Below the pieces are notes generated by a model. It searched no databases and was not told where the DNA came from. It was given only the letters and a program-made list of their open reading frames with translations. A program made the translations under genes and the position numbers. A stretch of 64,000 bases of DNA from Thermoleophilaceae bacterium (lineage in GTDB: Bacteria; Actinomycetota; Thermoleophilia; Solirubrobacterales; Thermoleophilaceae): positions 62,001 to 126,000 of the forward strand of contig JAUJOQ010000004.1 of assembly GCA_030447725.1 (NCBI GenBank), given 5' to 3'. This document shows positions 18,521 through 28,296 of the stretch, in pieces; positions within the stretch are counted from its first letter, which is position 1; every line of letters starts with the position of its first letter.

Positions 18521-19930
18521 CTGAGCACTCTCACGACATCCACGTCAGACCTCGGGGAGTCCCGCGTGCGCGTGGACGTGGAGGTCGCGACCGCGGTTCT
18601 CGAACGGGAGGTGGCCAGCGCTGCCGGCGAGATCGGGCGCGAGATGAAGGTGCCCGGCTTCCGTCAGGGAAAGGTGCCGCCGCAGGTCGTGCTGCAGCAG
18701 GTGGGACGCGAGGCCGTCCTCGACGAGGCCGTGCGGCGCGCGCTGCCAAACTGGTACGAGGAGGCGGTTCAGGAGGCCGGGCTGGCCACCGTCGGCAGCC
18801 CCGACGTGAACCTGACGGGCATGCCCGAGAAGGGCTCGCCACTGGCCTTCAGCTTCGAGGTGGGCGTGCGCCCCTCCGCCAGGCTCGCCGAGTTCAAGGG
18901 CGTCGAGGCCGCCCGCCGCGATCCGGAGGTGGCCGAGGACGAGGTCCAGGCTGAGCTCGACCGGATGCGCGAGTCGCTCGCGTCGCTGGAGACAGTGGAC
19001 CGGGCGGCCGGCGACAGGGACTACGTGGTGATCGACTTCACGGGCTTCGTCGACGGTGAGCCCTTCGAGGGCGGCGAGGCCCGCGGCTTCCTGCTCGAGC
19101 TCGGATCGGGCCGGCTCATCCCGGGCTTCGAGGAGCGGCTCACCGGCGCCTCCGCCGGCGAAGAGCGCCAGGTCAGAGTGCCCTTCCCCGAGGACTATGA
19201 GGCCGATCATCTGGCGGGCAAGGAGGCCTCCTTCGCGGTCGAGGTCAAGGAGGTCAAGGAGAAGCGCCTGCCTGAGCTCGACGACGATCTGGCGGTCGAG
19301 GCGGGCGGCTACGACTCACTCGACGAGCTGCGTGAGGAGATCCGAGACCAGCTGCGCACCGCGCAGGAGGCGGCGATCGACCGCGACTACCGCGAGGCCG
19401 TGGTCGACGCCGTGGCCGGCCAGGCGAAGATCGACGTGCCTCAGCAGCTCGTGCATGAGAAGGCGCACGAGATGTGGCACATGACCGCCCGCCGCCTCAC
19501 TCAGCAGGGGCTCGACCCTCAGCAGTACCTCCAGATCACGGGCAAGACGGAAGAGGACCTCGTCACCGAGTCCGAGCCCGAGGCCGAGCGCGCACTACGC
19601 CGTGAAGCGACGCTGGCGGCGGTGATCGAGGCGGAGGGCATCGACGTCTCCGACGACGAGATCATGGATGCGCTGCGCGAGGCGGCGGCGCAGCCGGGCA
19701 CCCCCGCGGCCAGCGACAAGGCGCTGCGCCGGTCGCTGAAGAAGGCCCGCGCACACGGCACCGATCAGGCCCTGCGCGAGGACATAGCGATGCGCAAGGC
19801 GGTGGACGTGCTCGTGGAGCACGCAAAGCCGATTCCGGTCGAGCAGGCAGCGGCGCGCGAAGAGCTGTGGACGCCCGAGAAGCAAGCCGGCTCAGAGGAG
19901 CCGAAGGAGCTCTGGACGCCCGGGTCCTAG
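18521..19930 (+). CDS. tig: Trigger factor (ribosome-associated chaperone and prolyl isomerase)
   Basis: A protein of about 469 residues with the three trigger-factor domains. The N-terminal ribosome-binding domain carries the signature VPGFRQGKVPPQVV near 45-60. An FKBP-type prolyl isomerase domain spans about 155-240 (DYVVIDFTGFVDGEPFEGG, GSGRLIPGFEERLTGA). A long helical C-terminal domain cradles nascent chains; its last 40 residues are acidic and Ala-rich. Family alignment needs the segment STLTTSTSDLGESRVRVDVEV at the N terminus, but the only start in frame before it is CTG 18521; GTG 18566 would delete the first strand. I therefore place the start at CTG 18521 with moderate certainty. 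It precedes clpP-clpX, the usual order. Confidence 0.88.
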   Translation: MSTLTTSTSDLGESRVRVDVEVATAVLEREVASAAGEIGREMKVPGFRQGKVPPQVVLQQVGREAVLDEAVRRALPNWYEEAVQEAGLATVGSPDVNLTGMPEKGSPLAFSFEVGVRPSARLAEFKGVEAARRDPEVAEDEVQAELDRMRESLASLETVDRAAGDRDYVVIDFTGFVDGEPFEGGEARGFLLELGSGRLIPGFEERLTGASAGEERQVRVPFPEDYEADHLAGKEASFAVEVKEVKEKRLPELDDDLAVEAGGYDSLDELREEIRDQLRTAQEAAIDRDYREAVVDAVAGQAKIDVPQQLVHEKAHEMWHMTARRLTQQGLDPQQYLQITGKTEEDLVTESEPEAERALRREATLAAVIEAEGIDVSDDEIMDALREAAAQPGTPAASDKALRRSLKKARAHGTDQALREDIAMRKAVDVLVEHAKPIPVEQAAAREELWTPEKQAGSEEPKELWTPGS

Positions 19931-19975
19931 CCCCTCGTAGGCGTCCCTCATCGGGTACGTGGACTGGTTTTGCGT

Positions 19976-20144
19976 CTAGATGGTTGATTCCTTCTTGCCG
20001 TACCCACGGATGACGCGCCATATCGGCGCTGGTTCGCCACCCGCGCCCTTGCGGGTAGCGCCGCTACCCGCTTCGGGCGCGTGCGGCGCCCAGCTTGATC
20101 TGGCGCGCCCCCGCGGGCACGTCAATTCGGAATCAACCATCTAG
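19976..20144. repeat. 169-bp imperfect palindrome (MITE-like or large hairpin) between tig and clpP
   Basis: The outer 16 bp are a perfect inverted repeat: ctagatggttgattcc (19976-19991) and ggaatcaaccatctag (20129-20144). The next 55 or so bases on each side are also roughly 70% complementary. The exact centre (20051-20071) is a perfect stem GCGGGTAGC-gcc-GCTACCCGC. The whole segment is therefore one long palindrome centred near 20060. The ends begin and finish with CTAG. It could be a non-autonomous mobile element or a transcript hairpin terminating tig. No coding frame is convincing. Confidence 0.8.
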
Positions 20145-20267
20145 CCGGTCTTGACGACCATCGCGCTGGTACACCCGTTGGCGTACGCCGATCCCCTCCC
20201 GATGGCTCGGCGCCTTCAGCCCGGAAAGCGCTGTCGAAGCCGGTCGGGAAGGCCCAACACCCATTGC

Positions 20268-20273
20268 TAGACT
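20268..20273 (+). promoter_or_regulatory. Probable -10 box for clpP-clpX
   Basis: TAGACT lies 78 bp before the clpP ATG and is the best -10 candidate in the 207 bp between the palindrome and clpP. It would give a leader of about 70 nt ending in the purine-rich GAGCGAGAG before ATG 20352. No clear -35 is visible. Confidence 0.3.
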
Positions 20274-20351
20274 CGGCCCGCCCGGCGGATTCGACGCTTA
20301 GAAGGCGTACCGGGAGGAATCCATCCGAGTAAGCGAAACAGAGCGAGAGCA

Positions 20352-20936
<585 letters not shown>

Positions 20937-20940
20937 CGCC

Positions 20941-22218
20941 ATGGCCCGGCCCACGGACTCCAACGAACAGCTCCTCTGCAGCTTTTGCGGCAAGTCTCAG
21001 AGGCAGGTCAAGAAGCTGATCGCCGGACCCGGGGTCTACATCTGCGACGAGTGCATCGACCTCTGCAACGAGATCATCGACGAGGAGCTGACCGGCACCT
21101 CGACCTTCGACCTCGAGAACCTGCCGAAGCCGAAGGAGATCAACTCGGTGCTGCAGGAGTACGTCGTCGGACAGGAGCCCGCCAAGCGGGCTCTTTCCGT
21201 TGCGGTCTACAACCACTACAAGCGCGTGCAGATGATGCAGTCCGAAGCCGAGCAGGACCTCGAGCTGCAGAAGTCCAACATCTTGCTGCTGGGCCCCACC
21301 GGCTGCGGCAAGACGCTGCTCGCGCAGACGCTGGCCAAGATCCTCAACGTGCCGTTCGCGATCGCAGACGCCACCGCGCTCACCGAGGCCGGCTACGTGG
21401 GCGAGGACGTGGAGAACATCCTCCTCAAGCTGATCCAGGCCGCGGACTTCGACGTCAAGAAGGCCGAGACCGGGATCATCTACATCGACGAGGTCGACAA
21501 GATCGCGCGCAAGGCGGACAACCCGTCGATCACGCGCGACGTGTCGGGCGAGGGCGTCCAGCAGGCGCTGCTGAAGATCCTCGAGGGCACGGTGGCATCG
21601 GTGCCGCCGCAGGGAGGGCGCAAGCACCCCCACCAGGAGTTCCTCACGATCGATACCACCAATGTCCTGTTCATCTGCGGCGGCGCGTTCGCCGGCCTCG
21701 ACAAGGTGATCGAGCGCCGCATCGGCCACAAGGGCGTGGGCTTCGGCGCCCACGTGAGCTCCAAGCACGACAAGGACGCCGGCGAGTTGTTCGAGAAGGT
21801 GCTGCCCGAGGACCTCGTCGAATACGGGCTGATCCCCGAGTTCATCGGCCGCCTGCCGGTGCTCAGCGTGATCCACCAGCTCTCGGGCGAGGACCTGGTC
21901 ACCATCCTCACCGAGCCCCGCAACGCGCTCGCCAAGCAGTTCAAGCGTTTCTTCGAGTTCGACGGCATCGACCTGGTGTTCGCCGAGGAGTCGCTCGACG
22001 CGATCGCCGGCAAGGCGCTCGAGCGCGAGACCGGTGCGCGCGGCCTGCGCTCGATCCTCGAGGACACGCTGCTCGACGTGCAGTTCGAGCTGCCCTCGCG
22101 TCGTGACGTGAAGAAGTGCGTGGTGACCAAGGAGACGATCACCAAGGGCCTGAACCCCACGCTGGTCACCGAGGCGGCCAAGGACGAGCCGCAGGAGCCG
22201 GCTGCCGAGTCCGCTTAG
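20941..22218 (+). CDS. clpX: ATP-dependent Clp protease ATP-binding subunit ClpX
   Basis: A 425-residue AAA+ unfoldase. The N-terminal zinc-binding domain has paired Cys (CSFC at 13-16 and CDEC at 35-38). The AAA+ core has Walker [13 protein letters not shown] near 119, Walker [14 protein letters not shown], the pore region and the IGF-type ClpP-docking region around [16 protein letters not shown]. It recognises tagged substrates and feeds them to ClpP, encoded directly upstream in the same operon. Confidence 0.96.
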   Translation: MARPTDSNEQLLCSFCGKSQRQVKKLIAGPGVYICDECIDLCNEIIDEELTGTSTFDLENLPKPKEINSVLQEYVVGQEPAKRALSVAVYNHYKRVQMMQSEAEQDLELQKSNILLLGPTGCGKTLLAQTLAKILNVPFAIADATALTEAGYVGEDVENILLKLIQAADFDVKKAETGIIYIDEVDKIARKADNPSITRDVSGEGVQQALLKILEGTVASVPPQGGRKHPHQEFLTIDTTNVLFICGGAFAGLDKVIERRIGHKGVGFGAHVSSKHDKDAGELFEKVLPEDLVEYGLIPEFIGRLPVLSVIHQLSGEDLVTILTEPRNALAKQFKRFFEFDGIDLVFAEESLDAIAGKALERETGARGLRSILEDTLLDVQFELPSRRDVKKCVVTKETITKGLNPTLVTEAAKDEPQEPAAESA

Positions 22219-22272
22219 CCTTGCCCGCCTGACTCCCGTCGCGCTTCGCGGCGTCGGCCGGCCACCCCGGCC

Positions 22273-22278
22273 TAGACT
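22273..22278 (+). promoter_or_regulatory. -10 box of valS; leaderless start
   Basis: TAGACT ends 6 nt before the valS GTG at 22285. There is no Shine-Dalgarno sequence in the interval, so the message probably begins at the start codon. Confidence 0.5.
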
Positions 22279-22284
22279 CAACCC

Positions 22285-24906
22285 GTGCCGAGCCATCGCC
22301 TGAAGGACCTCGAGGAGCGCACCCGCTACTCGCCCGCCGAGGGCGAGCAGCGAGTCTTCGCACGCTGGGAGGAGGCCGGGATCTTTCACCCGGAGCCGGG
22401 CGGCGAGGCCCCCGACAGCTTCTCGATAGCGGTGCCCCCTCCCAACGTGACGGGCGCGCTGCACATGGGCCACGCGCTGAACGCGTCGATTCAGGACCTG
22501 CTCATCCGCGTGGCCCGGATGCGCGGCAGGCGCACCAAGTGGATCTTCGGCACCGATCACGCCGGAATCGCGACCCAAGTCAAGGTCGAGCAGGCGCTGG
22601 CCGCCGAGGGCAAGACCAAGGAGGACCTCGGCCGGGAGGCGTTCGTAGAGCGCGCGTGGGCGTGGCGCCGCGAGCACGGCTCCAAGATCGTCGAGCAGTT
22701 CAAGCGCATCGGCGCCTCTCTTGACTACGCCGACGAGCGCTTCACGATGGACGACGCCTACGCCAAGGCGGTGCTGCACGTGTTCGAGCGCCTCTACGAG
22801 AAGGGCCTCGTGTACCGCGACAACTACATGGTCAACTGGGATCCGGGCACCCGCTCGGCGATCTCGGAGCTCGAGGTCGAGCAGCGCACGATGGAGGACA
22901 CGCTGTACTCGATCGACTACCCGCTGGCCCAGGGCTCGGGCTCGGTCACGGTGGCCACGGTCCGCCCCGAGACGATGCTCGGCGACACGGCGATCGCGGT
23001 CAACCCGCAAGACGATCGCTACACCCGCCTGGTAGGGGAGACGGCCCTGCTGCCGCTGGTGGGGCGGCGTCTGCCGATCATCGCCGACGAGCACGTGAGG
23101 AGCGACTTCGGCACCGGCGCGCTCAAGATCACTCCGGGGCACGACCCGAACGACTTCGAGATCGGCCGGCGGCACGGGCTCGAGGAGATCTCGGTGATCG
23201 GGGAGGAGGGCGCCATGTCCGCGGCGGCCGGCGAGCGCTTCGCAGGCCTGTCGGTGCCCGACGCCCGGCGCGAGGTCGTGGCCGCCCTCCGTGAGGAGGG
23301 CCTGATCTCCGGCACGCGCCCCTACTCGCATGACGTGCCCCACTCGCACCGGTCCGGCATGCGGATCGAGCCGCTGATCTCGCTGCAGTGGTTCTGCGAC
23401 ATGAAGGGCCTGGCGCAACCCGCCATAGCCGCAGTCAAGGACGGCAGCCTGCGCTTCCACCCTGAGCACCCGTGGACGGACGTCTACCTCGACTGGCTGG
23501 AGAACATCCGGCCCTGGTGCATCTCCCGCCAGCTCTGGTGGGGCCACCGGATCCCCGTCTGGTACAGGTCTTCAAATGGGCGCGAGGAGACGGTCGTGGG
23601 CGCCGAGGCCCCGGCGGGTGAGGGCTGGGAGCGCGATCCCGATGTCCTCGACACCTGGTTCTCCTCTGCGCTGTGGCCCTTCGCCACGCTCGGATGGCCC
23701 GAGCAGACCCCCGAGCTGCGAGCGTTCTACCCCACTGACGTGCTCTCCACGGCACGCGACATCATCTTTTTGTGGGTCGCCCGAATGGTGATGATGGGCG
23801 TCGAGTTCACAGGCCGCCTGCCCTTCAGCGACGTGCCCATCCACTCGGTGATCCAGACTCCCGACGGGCGCCGGATGTCCAAGTCGCTCGGCACCGGGAT
23901 CGATCCCCTCGACGAGATCGCCGAGCACGGCGCGGACGCCGTGCGCTTCGGGCTGCTGGCGATGGGCTCCACCCAGGACGTGCGTTACTCCGAGGACCGG
24001 GTCAGGCAGGGCCGCGACCTCGCCAACAAGCTCTGGAACGCCTCCCGTCTGATCCTCCTGGGCGTCGGGGGCGATGCCGAGCCGTCACCCGACCACGCGG
24101 AGTTGCCCGAGGACCGTTGGATTCTTTCGCGGCTGGAGCGCGTGACCGCCCGCTCGGCCGAGCTGATCGAGCGCTTCGAGCTGTCAGCGGCTGTGCTCGA
24201 GCTGTACGAGGTGTTCTGGTCGGAGCTGTGCGACTGGTACCTCGAGCTGGCCAAGCCGCGGCTCAACGACACGGAGGCAGACCGTACGGCGGTATCGGCC
24301 ACGCTGCTATTCGCGCTCGACCGGATGCTGCGCCTGCTGCATCCGATCATGCCCCACGTGACCGAAGAGGTGTGGTCGTTCATGCCTCGCACCGAGGCGG
24401 CCGGCGGTCCCGGCGGTGCCGATTCCCTCCTCGCTGCCGCGGCCTATCCCGAGCCCGACCCGTCGCGCCTCGATAGGGACGCCGAGGCCACCGTCGGCCG
24501 CGCGATAGACGCCATCACAGAGCTGCGCCGCTACCGCGACCAGGCCCGGGTCAAGCCCTCGGCGCTGCTGCCCGCGCGGCTGGCGGCCGACGGCTACGAG
24601 CACACCGCCGGCCAGGTGGCTCGCCTGGCACGCCTCGAGCTGGACGTTTCCCGAGGCCGCGACGTTGCCGCCCGAGTGCCGATCCCCGGCGGCGTCGTCG
24701 AGCTGCTGGTCGACGACGCCTTCGACCCGGAGGAGGCGGCGCGGCGGATCGCCGCCCGCGCGCAAAAGCTCGCCGAGGAGATCGCCAGACTGGAGAAGAA
24801 GCTCGCCAACGACCGGTTCGTCGAGCGTGCGCCGGCCGCTGTCGTGGAGGGGGAGCGAGCCAAGCTCGAGGAGTACCGGGAGTCGCTCGAGCGCCTGGAC
24901 CGATGA
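22285..24906 (+). CDS. valS: Valyl-tRNA synthetase
   Basis: An 873-residue class I aminoacyl-tRNA synthetase. The HIGH-type motif is PPPNVTGALHMGHAL near 50-64 and the KMSKS-type motif is GRRMSKSLGTGIDP near 530. The editing (CP1) domain lies between them, a helical anticodon-binding domain follows, and the C terminus is the Val-specific coiled coil (AEEIARLEKKLANDRFVERA). It charges tRNA-Val. The start is GTG 22285, 6 nt after a -10 box. The stop overlaps the folC ATG, so the two genes are translated together. Confidence 0.96.
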   Translation: MPSHRLKDLEERTRYSPAEGEQRVFARWEEAGIFHPEPGGEAPDSFSIAVPPPNVTGALHMGHALNASIQDLLIRVARMRGRRTKWIFGTDHAGIATQVKVEQALAAEGKTKEDLGREAFVERAWAWRREHGSKIVEQFKRIGASLDYADERFTMDDAYAKAVLHVFERLYEKGLVYRDNYMVNWDPGTRSAISELEVEQRTMEDTLYSIDYPLAQGSGSVTVATVRPETMLGDTAIAVNPQDDRYTRLVGETALLPLVGRRLPIIADEHVRSDFGTGALKITPGHDPNDFEIGRRHGLEEISVIGEEGAMSAAAGERFAGLSVPDARREVVAALREEGLISGTRPYSHDVPHSHRSGMRIEPLISLQWFCDMKGLAQPAIAAVKDGSLRFHPEHPWTDVYLDWLENIRPWCISRQLWWGHRIPVWYRSSNGREETVVGAEAPAGEGWERDPDVLDTWFSSALWPFATLGWPEQTPELRAFYPTDVLSTARDIIFLWVARMVMMGVEFTGRLPFSDVPIHSVIQTPDGRRMSKSLGTGIDPLDEIAEHGADAVRFGLLAMGSTQDVRYSEDRVRQGRDLANKLWNASRLILLGVGGDAEPSPDHAELPEDRWILSRLERVTARSAELIERFELSAAVLELYEVFWSELCDWYLELAKPRLNDTEADRTAVSATLLFALDRMLRLLHPIMPHVTEEVWSFMPRTEAAGGPGGADSLLAAAAYPEPDPSRLDRDAEATVGRAIDAITELRRYRDQARVKPSALLPARLAADGYEHTAGQVARLARLELDVSRGRDVAARVPIPGGVVELLVDDAFDPEEAARRIAARAQKLAEEIARLEKKLANDRFVERAPAAVVEGERAKLEEYRESLERLDR

Positions 24907-26162
24907 CCTTCGCCGAGGCCGAGGAATACCTCCTCGGCCTCGAGCTCTTCGGCATGCGGTTCGGCCTCGACCGCATGCACAAGCTCATCACCGCGCTGGG
25001 GATGCCCCAGCGCCGCTTCGCCTCCGTCCATGTCGTGGGCTCGAACGGCAAGTCGTCTACCACCCGGTTCATCGCGGCCATCCTTCAGCGTCACGGCCTG
25101 CGCACGGGCAGCTACACATCTCCCCATCTGCGCTCCTTTCGGGAGCGGATCGAGGTGTGTGAGCAGTCCGTGCCGCAGGAGCGGTTCGCGGCGGCGGTGC
25201 AGCGCGCGGCCCAGGCGGCCGCGATGGTGGAGCGCACCCTCGATGCCGGCGATCGCGTGACCCAGTTCGAGGCCCTCACCGCGGCGGCCTTTCACGAGCT
25301 GGCCGCAAGCCGGGTTGACGTCGCGGTGATCGAGGCTGGGCTGGGAGGACGCCACGACGCCACCAATGTGATCCCCTCGCGGGTGCAGGTGCTCACCGGC
25401 GTCGGGCTCGAGCACACCCGCTGGCTGGGACCCACGCTGGCCGACATCGCCGCGGAGAAGCTGGCGGTGGTGCGCGAGGGCGCCACGCTCGTGGTCGGGG
25501 ATCTCGAGCCCGAGGTGCGGGATGCGGCGCGGCGGGCGGCGGCCGATCGTCACGCCAGGCTGATCACGGCGCCCGCCTTCGGAGCGGCGCCCGCCACCAG
25601 TGGGCTCGCTCTCGGCGCGGCCGGCGCGTTTCAGCGGGTCAACTTCGCACTCGCCGTCGCGGCGGCCGAGGCCTTCCTCGATCGCCCGCTCGACCCCGCG
25701 GCCGTGCGTAGCGCCGCCGCCGAGACGCGCATCCCCGGCCGGCTCGAGATCATGGACAGCCGGCCCCTGACCCTCCACGACGGCGCGCACAACCCCGCCG
25801 GTGCTCGGGCGCTGGTGGCCGCGCTCGAGGAAGTCTCCGAGGGCCGCGCGCCGCTCGTGCTGGTGGCCAGCGTGCTGGAGGACAAGGATGTCGAGGGCCT
25901 GCTGGAGGCGTTGCTTGGAGTGGCGGACCACGCCGTCTTCACGCGCTGTTCGAACCCGCGGGCGCTCTCGCCCGGCACCCTCGCGGGTCTCTCCACCAAG
26001 CTGGGCGGCCCGCCCGCGGAGATCGTGCCCGGCCCTCGCGCGGCCGTGGCGCGGGCCCGCGAGCTTGCCGGCCCGGAAGGCGCGGTGCTCGCGACCGGGT
26101 CGATCTACCTGATCGCCGACCTTGTGAGAGAAGACATTCGGACGCGGGCCTCCGTCTTGTAG
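24903..26162 (+). CDS. folC: Folylpolyglutamate synthase / dihydrofolate synthase
   Basis: A 419-residue Mur-ligase-like enzyme. The ATP-binding loop is VVGSNGKSSTTRF near 44-56, followed by the substrate-contact SYTSPHLRSFRERI and the Mur-type EAGLGGRHDATN motif. The C-terminal domain includes LTLHDGAHNPAGARAL. It adds glutamate to dihydropteroate and to folates. The valS-folC pair joined by ATGA is a common bacterial arrangement. Confidence 0.93.
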   Translation: MTFAEAEEYLLGLELFGMRFGLDRMHKLITALGMPQRRFASVHVVGSNGKSSTTRFIAAILQRHGLRTGSYTSPHLRSFRERIEVCEQSVPQERFAAAVQRAAQAAAMVERTLDAGDRVTQFEALTAAAFHELAASRVDVAVIEAGLGGRHDATNVIPSRVQVLTGVGLEHTRWLGPTLADIAAEKLAVVREGATLVVGDLEPEVRDAARRAAADRHARLITAPAFGAAPATSGLALGAAGAFQRVNFALAVAAAEAFLDRPLDPAAVRSAAAETRIPGRLEIMDSRPLTLHDGAHNPAGARALVAALEEVSEGRAPLVLVASVLEDKDVEGLLEALLGVADHAVFTRCSNPRALSPGTLAGLSTKLGGPPAEIVPGPRAAVARARELAGPEGAVLATGSIYLIADLVREDIRTRASVL

Positions 26163-26194
26163 GACGGTCGCCCGGCTGGAAGGATGACGGGCCC

Positions 26195-26314
26195 ATGGAT
26201 CGTAAGGAAGGGCCCGGCTTCGGAGCGATGATCGGACTCGTGGCGCTGGTCGTTGCCACGGTCATCCTGGTGTTCTTCGGTGTGGGGTACGCGCTTGGTC
26301 GCATCTTCCTGTAA
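26195..26314 (+). CDS. Small single-span membrane protein (39 aa)
   Basis: ATG 26195 opens a 39-residue frame: MDRKEGPGFGAMIG, then a single hydrophobic helix LVALVVATVILVFFGVGYAL and the end GRIFL, stopping at TAA 26312. A charged N terminus followed by one clean membrane helix is unlikely by chance in such GC-rich DNA. A GGAAGGA sequence lies about 15 nt upstream. It sits between folC and the zinc-ribbon protein on the same strand and may be cotranscribed with folC. The function is unknown. Confidence 0.65.
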   Translation: MDRKEGPGFGAMIGLVALVVATVILVFFGVGYALGRIFL

Positions 26315-26340
26315 CCCCGCAGGTACACTTTCCGGCCTGA

Positions 26341-27267
26341 ATGGGCCTCCTGGCGATCTTCGGAATCACCAACGATGGGTTGAACCTCGCGGTCAACCTC
26401 CTGCTGCTGTTCCTCGTGGTCTTCTGGATCGCGCTGGTCTACTGGACCTACGCCGACGCCAGGCGCCGCATCGCGGACCCGATGCTGGTCGGCTGCGCCA
26501 CGGCGGCGTCGCTGTTTCCCTTCGTCGGCACCGTCGTATACCTGATCGTGAGGCCTCCCGAGTACCTGGAGGACGTGCGCGAGCGCGAGCTCGAGATCGC
26601 GGCCGCCGAGGCGCGGCTGGCGAGCAGCGAGGGGCCTGCCTGCCACTACTGCTCGTACGAGATCGAGAAGGCGTTCCTGCGCTGCCCCGGCTGCCTGCGT
26701 CGCCTCAAGGAGCCGTGCGCCACCTGCGGCAAGCCACTCGATCCGCGCTGGTCGATATGCCCCTACTGCGAGGCCGACGTGGGCCAGGCCCAGGCGCCTC
26801 CCCAGCCGCGCCCGCGGCGCCGAGAGCGCCCTCCGGCCACCACGCCGGCGGCCGCCCCCCAGCGCGCAGCGCCTCCATCGCGAAGCGCCGCCCCGCAGCG
26901 AACCGGTGAGGCGCCGCCACGGCGCACCGAAGAGCCCCGGGCGCCGAGGCCGGCGCCCCAGCGCCCGGCCAGGACAGCCGAAGGGGGCTCCCGCCCGCCG
27001 AGGACTGCCGACGGGGCTGGCCGCCCGCCGAGGACGCCCGACGGGGCTGGCCGCCCGCCGAGGACGGCCGACGGGGCTGGCCGCCCGCCGAGGACTGCCG
27101 ACGGGGCTGGCCGCCCGCCGAGGACGGCCGACGGAGCTACCCGGCCGGCCAGGACGGCCGACGAGGCTACCCGGCCGGCCAGGACGGCGGAAGGAAGCGC
27201 CCGCCCGCCGGTCACATCCGACAGGGACAACAGCGAGCGCCCGACCACCCGGCGGGCACGACCGTAA
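26341..27267 (+). CDS. Membrane protein with double zinc ribbon and a repetitive Pro/Arg-rich tail
   Basis: A 308-residue protein in three parts. Residues 1-75 contain two membrane helices (LAVNLLLLFLVVFWIALVYW and a second around 55-75). Residues about 98-146 hold four CxxC pairs (CHYC, CPGC, CATC, CPYC), a double zinc ribbon. The rest is a low-complexity basic tail built on a repeated decapeptide (TADGAGRPPR). It starts 11 nt after a TACACT box (26324-26329). The function is not known; zinc ribbons next to helices are often scaffolds or sensors. Confidence 0.72.
   Translation: MGLLAIFGITNDGLNLAVNLLLLFLVVFWIALVYWTYADARRRIADPMLVGCATAASLFPFVGTVVYLIVRPPEYLEDVRERELEIAAAEARLASSEGPACHYCSYEIEKAFLRCPGCLRRLKEPCATCGKPLDPRWSICPYCEADVGQAQAPPQPRPRRRERPPATTPAAAPQRAAPPSRSAAPQRTGEAPPRRTEEPRAPRPAPQRPARTAEGGSRPPRTADGAGRPPRTPDGAGRPPRTADGAGRPPRTADGAGRPPRTADGATRPARTADEATRPARTAEGSARPPVTSDRDNSERPTTRRARP
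26971..27210 (+). repeat. Tandem 30-bp coding repeat, eight units
   Basis: Eight consecutive 30-bp units begin AGGACnGCCG and end mostly in CCGCCCGCCG or CCGGCCGGCC, each encoding one decapeptide of the type PPRTADGAGR. Units 2-5 are nearly identical, while units 6 and 7 share a variant (ACCCGGCCGGCC), which suggests recent unit duplication. The length is a multiple of three, so copy-number changes would keep the frame. Confidence 0.9.
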
Positions 27268-27328
27268 GGCGTTCCTCGCCGTAGTCTGCCGCGTCGACCA
27301 GCCCAACCCCCCTACGAAAAGGAGCACC

Positions 27329-27733
27329 GTGGACAGGACTCTGATCCTGGTGAAGCCGGACGCCTTCGAGCGCAGCCTGACGGGCGAGCTCATCGCCCGC
27401 TTCGAGCGCAAGGGCCTCAGGATCGCCGCTCTCAAGCACATGAGGGCTTCCCGGCAGGTCGCGGAGCAGCTCTATGCCGAGCACAGCGAAAAGCCGTTCT
27501 TCGGCGACCTCGTGAAGTTCATCACCGATGGCCCGCTCGTGGCCATGGTGCTGGAGGGACACCAGGCGGTGTCCGCAGCGCGACAGGTGATCGGCGCGAC
27601 GGATCCCATGGAGGCTGCGCCCGGCTCGATCCGGGGCGACTTCGGCCGCGAGATGCGTACCAACCTCGTCCACGGATCCGACTCCGCCGAGTCGGCCGAG
27701 CGCGAGGCGAGGCTCTTCTTCCCCGAGCTCTAG
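27329..27733 (+). CDS. ndk: Nucleoside diphosphate kinase
   Basis: A 134-residue NDP kinase. It opens DRTLILVKPDAFERSLTGEL and contains the phosphorylated His in NLVHGSDSAESAEREARLFF. It balances nucleoside triphosphates. GTG 27329 is preceded by a strong ribosome-binding site (AAAAGGAG). The stop overlaps the GTG of maf by one base. Confidence 0.95.
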   Translation: MDRTLILVKPDAFERSLTGELIARFERKGLRIAALKHMRASRQVAEQLYAEHSEKPFFGDLVKFITDGPLVAMVLEGHQAVSAARQVIGATDPMEAAPGSIRGDFGREMRTNLVHGSDSAESAEREARLFFPEL

Positions 27734-28296
27734 TGCCAGAGCACCGCACCGGCGTTCTCACCCTCGCCTCGCGCTCGCCACAGCGGCGGGCCATCCTCGA
27801 GCAGCTGGGGATCGACTTTCGCGTGGCGATGCCGCGGGCCGAAGAGCTGACGGGGGGCGACCCCGAGGCGATGGTCGTCGAGAACGCCCGGCGCAAAGCC
27901 CGCTCGGTGGCGGGGCAGCTCGTGCTGGGTGTGGACACCGCCGTGGTAGTGGAGGGCCGTGTGTTCGGCAAGCCGATAGACGAAGCGCAGGCGCGCTCGT
28001 TCCTGTCGGACCTGTCCGGCAAGAGCCACGAGGTGTGGTCGGGGATCGCACTGGTCCGGAGCCGTCGGGAGCAGACCGCCGCGAGCGTGACCCGCGTGCG
28101 CTTCCGTACCCTGAAGCCGGTTGATCTCGACTGGTACCTCGCGACGGAGGAGTGGCGCGAGCGTGCCGGCGGCTACGCGATCCAGGCGAGAGGCGCCGCG
28201 CTCGTCAAGTACATAGAGGGCGACTACCTGAACGTGGTCGGCCTGCCCGTCGCCGAGCTGGTTCGGCTGGAGCCGCAGCTTGTGAGAGGCGGGTGA
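27733..28296 (+). CDS. maf: Maf-like nucleoside triphosphate pyrophosphatase
   Basis: A 187-residue Maf/HAM1-superfold protein: LTLASRSPQRRAILEQLG at the N terminus, the Glu-Asn-Ala-Arg motif (VVENARRKA), LGVDTAVVVEG and KPIDEAQARSFL, and the C-terminal GGYAIQARGAALVKYIEGDY. Maf proteins hydrolyse modified or canonical NTPs and have been linked to septum control. It is coupled to ndk upstream and overlaps the next gene by GTGA. Confidence 0.9.
   Translation: MPEHRTGVLTLASRSPQRRAILEQLGIDFRVAMPRAEELTGGDPEAMVVENARRKARSVAGQLVLGVDTAVVVEGRVFGKPIDEAQARSFLSDLSGKSHEVWSGIALVRSRREQTAASVTRVRFRTLKPVDLDWYLATEEWRERAGGYAIQARGAALVKYIEGDYLNVVGLPVAELVRLEPQLVRGG

Noticed and set aside
26971..27210. CRISPR array candidate
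   Set aside because: The 30-bp units are directly adjacent with no unique spacers and encode a peptide repeat, so this is a coding minisatellite.
26939..27441. Minus-strand frame across the 30-bp repeats encoding a Gly/Arg/Pro repeat protein
   Set aside because: The repeat unit is a multiple of three without stops, so every frame stays open; only the plus strand has the attached helices and zinc ribbons.
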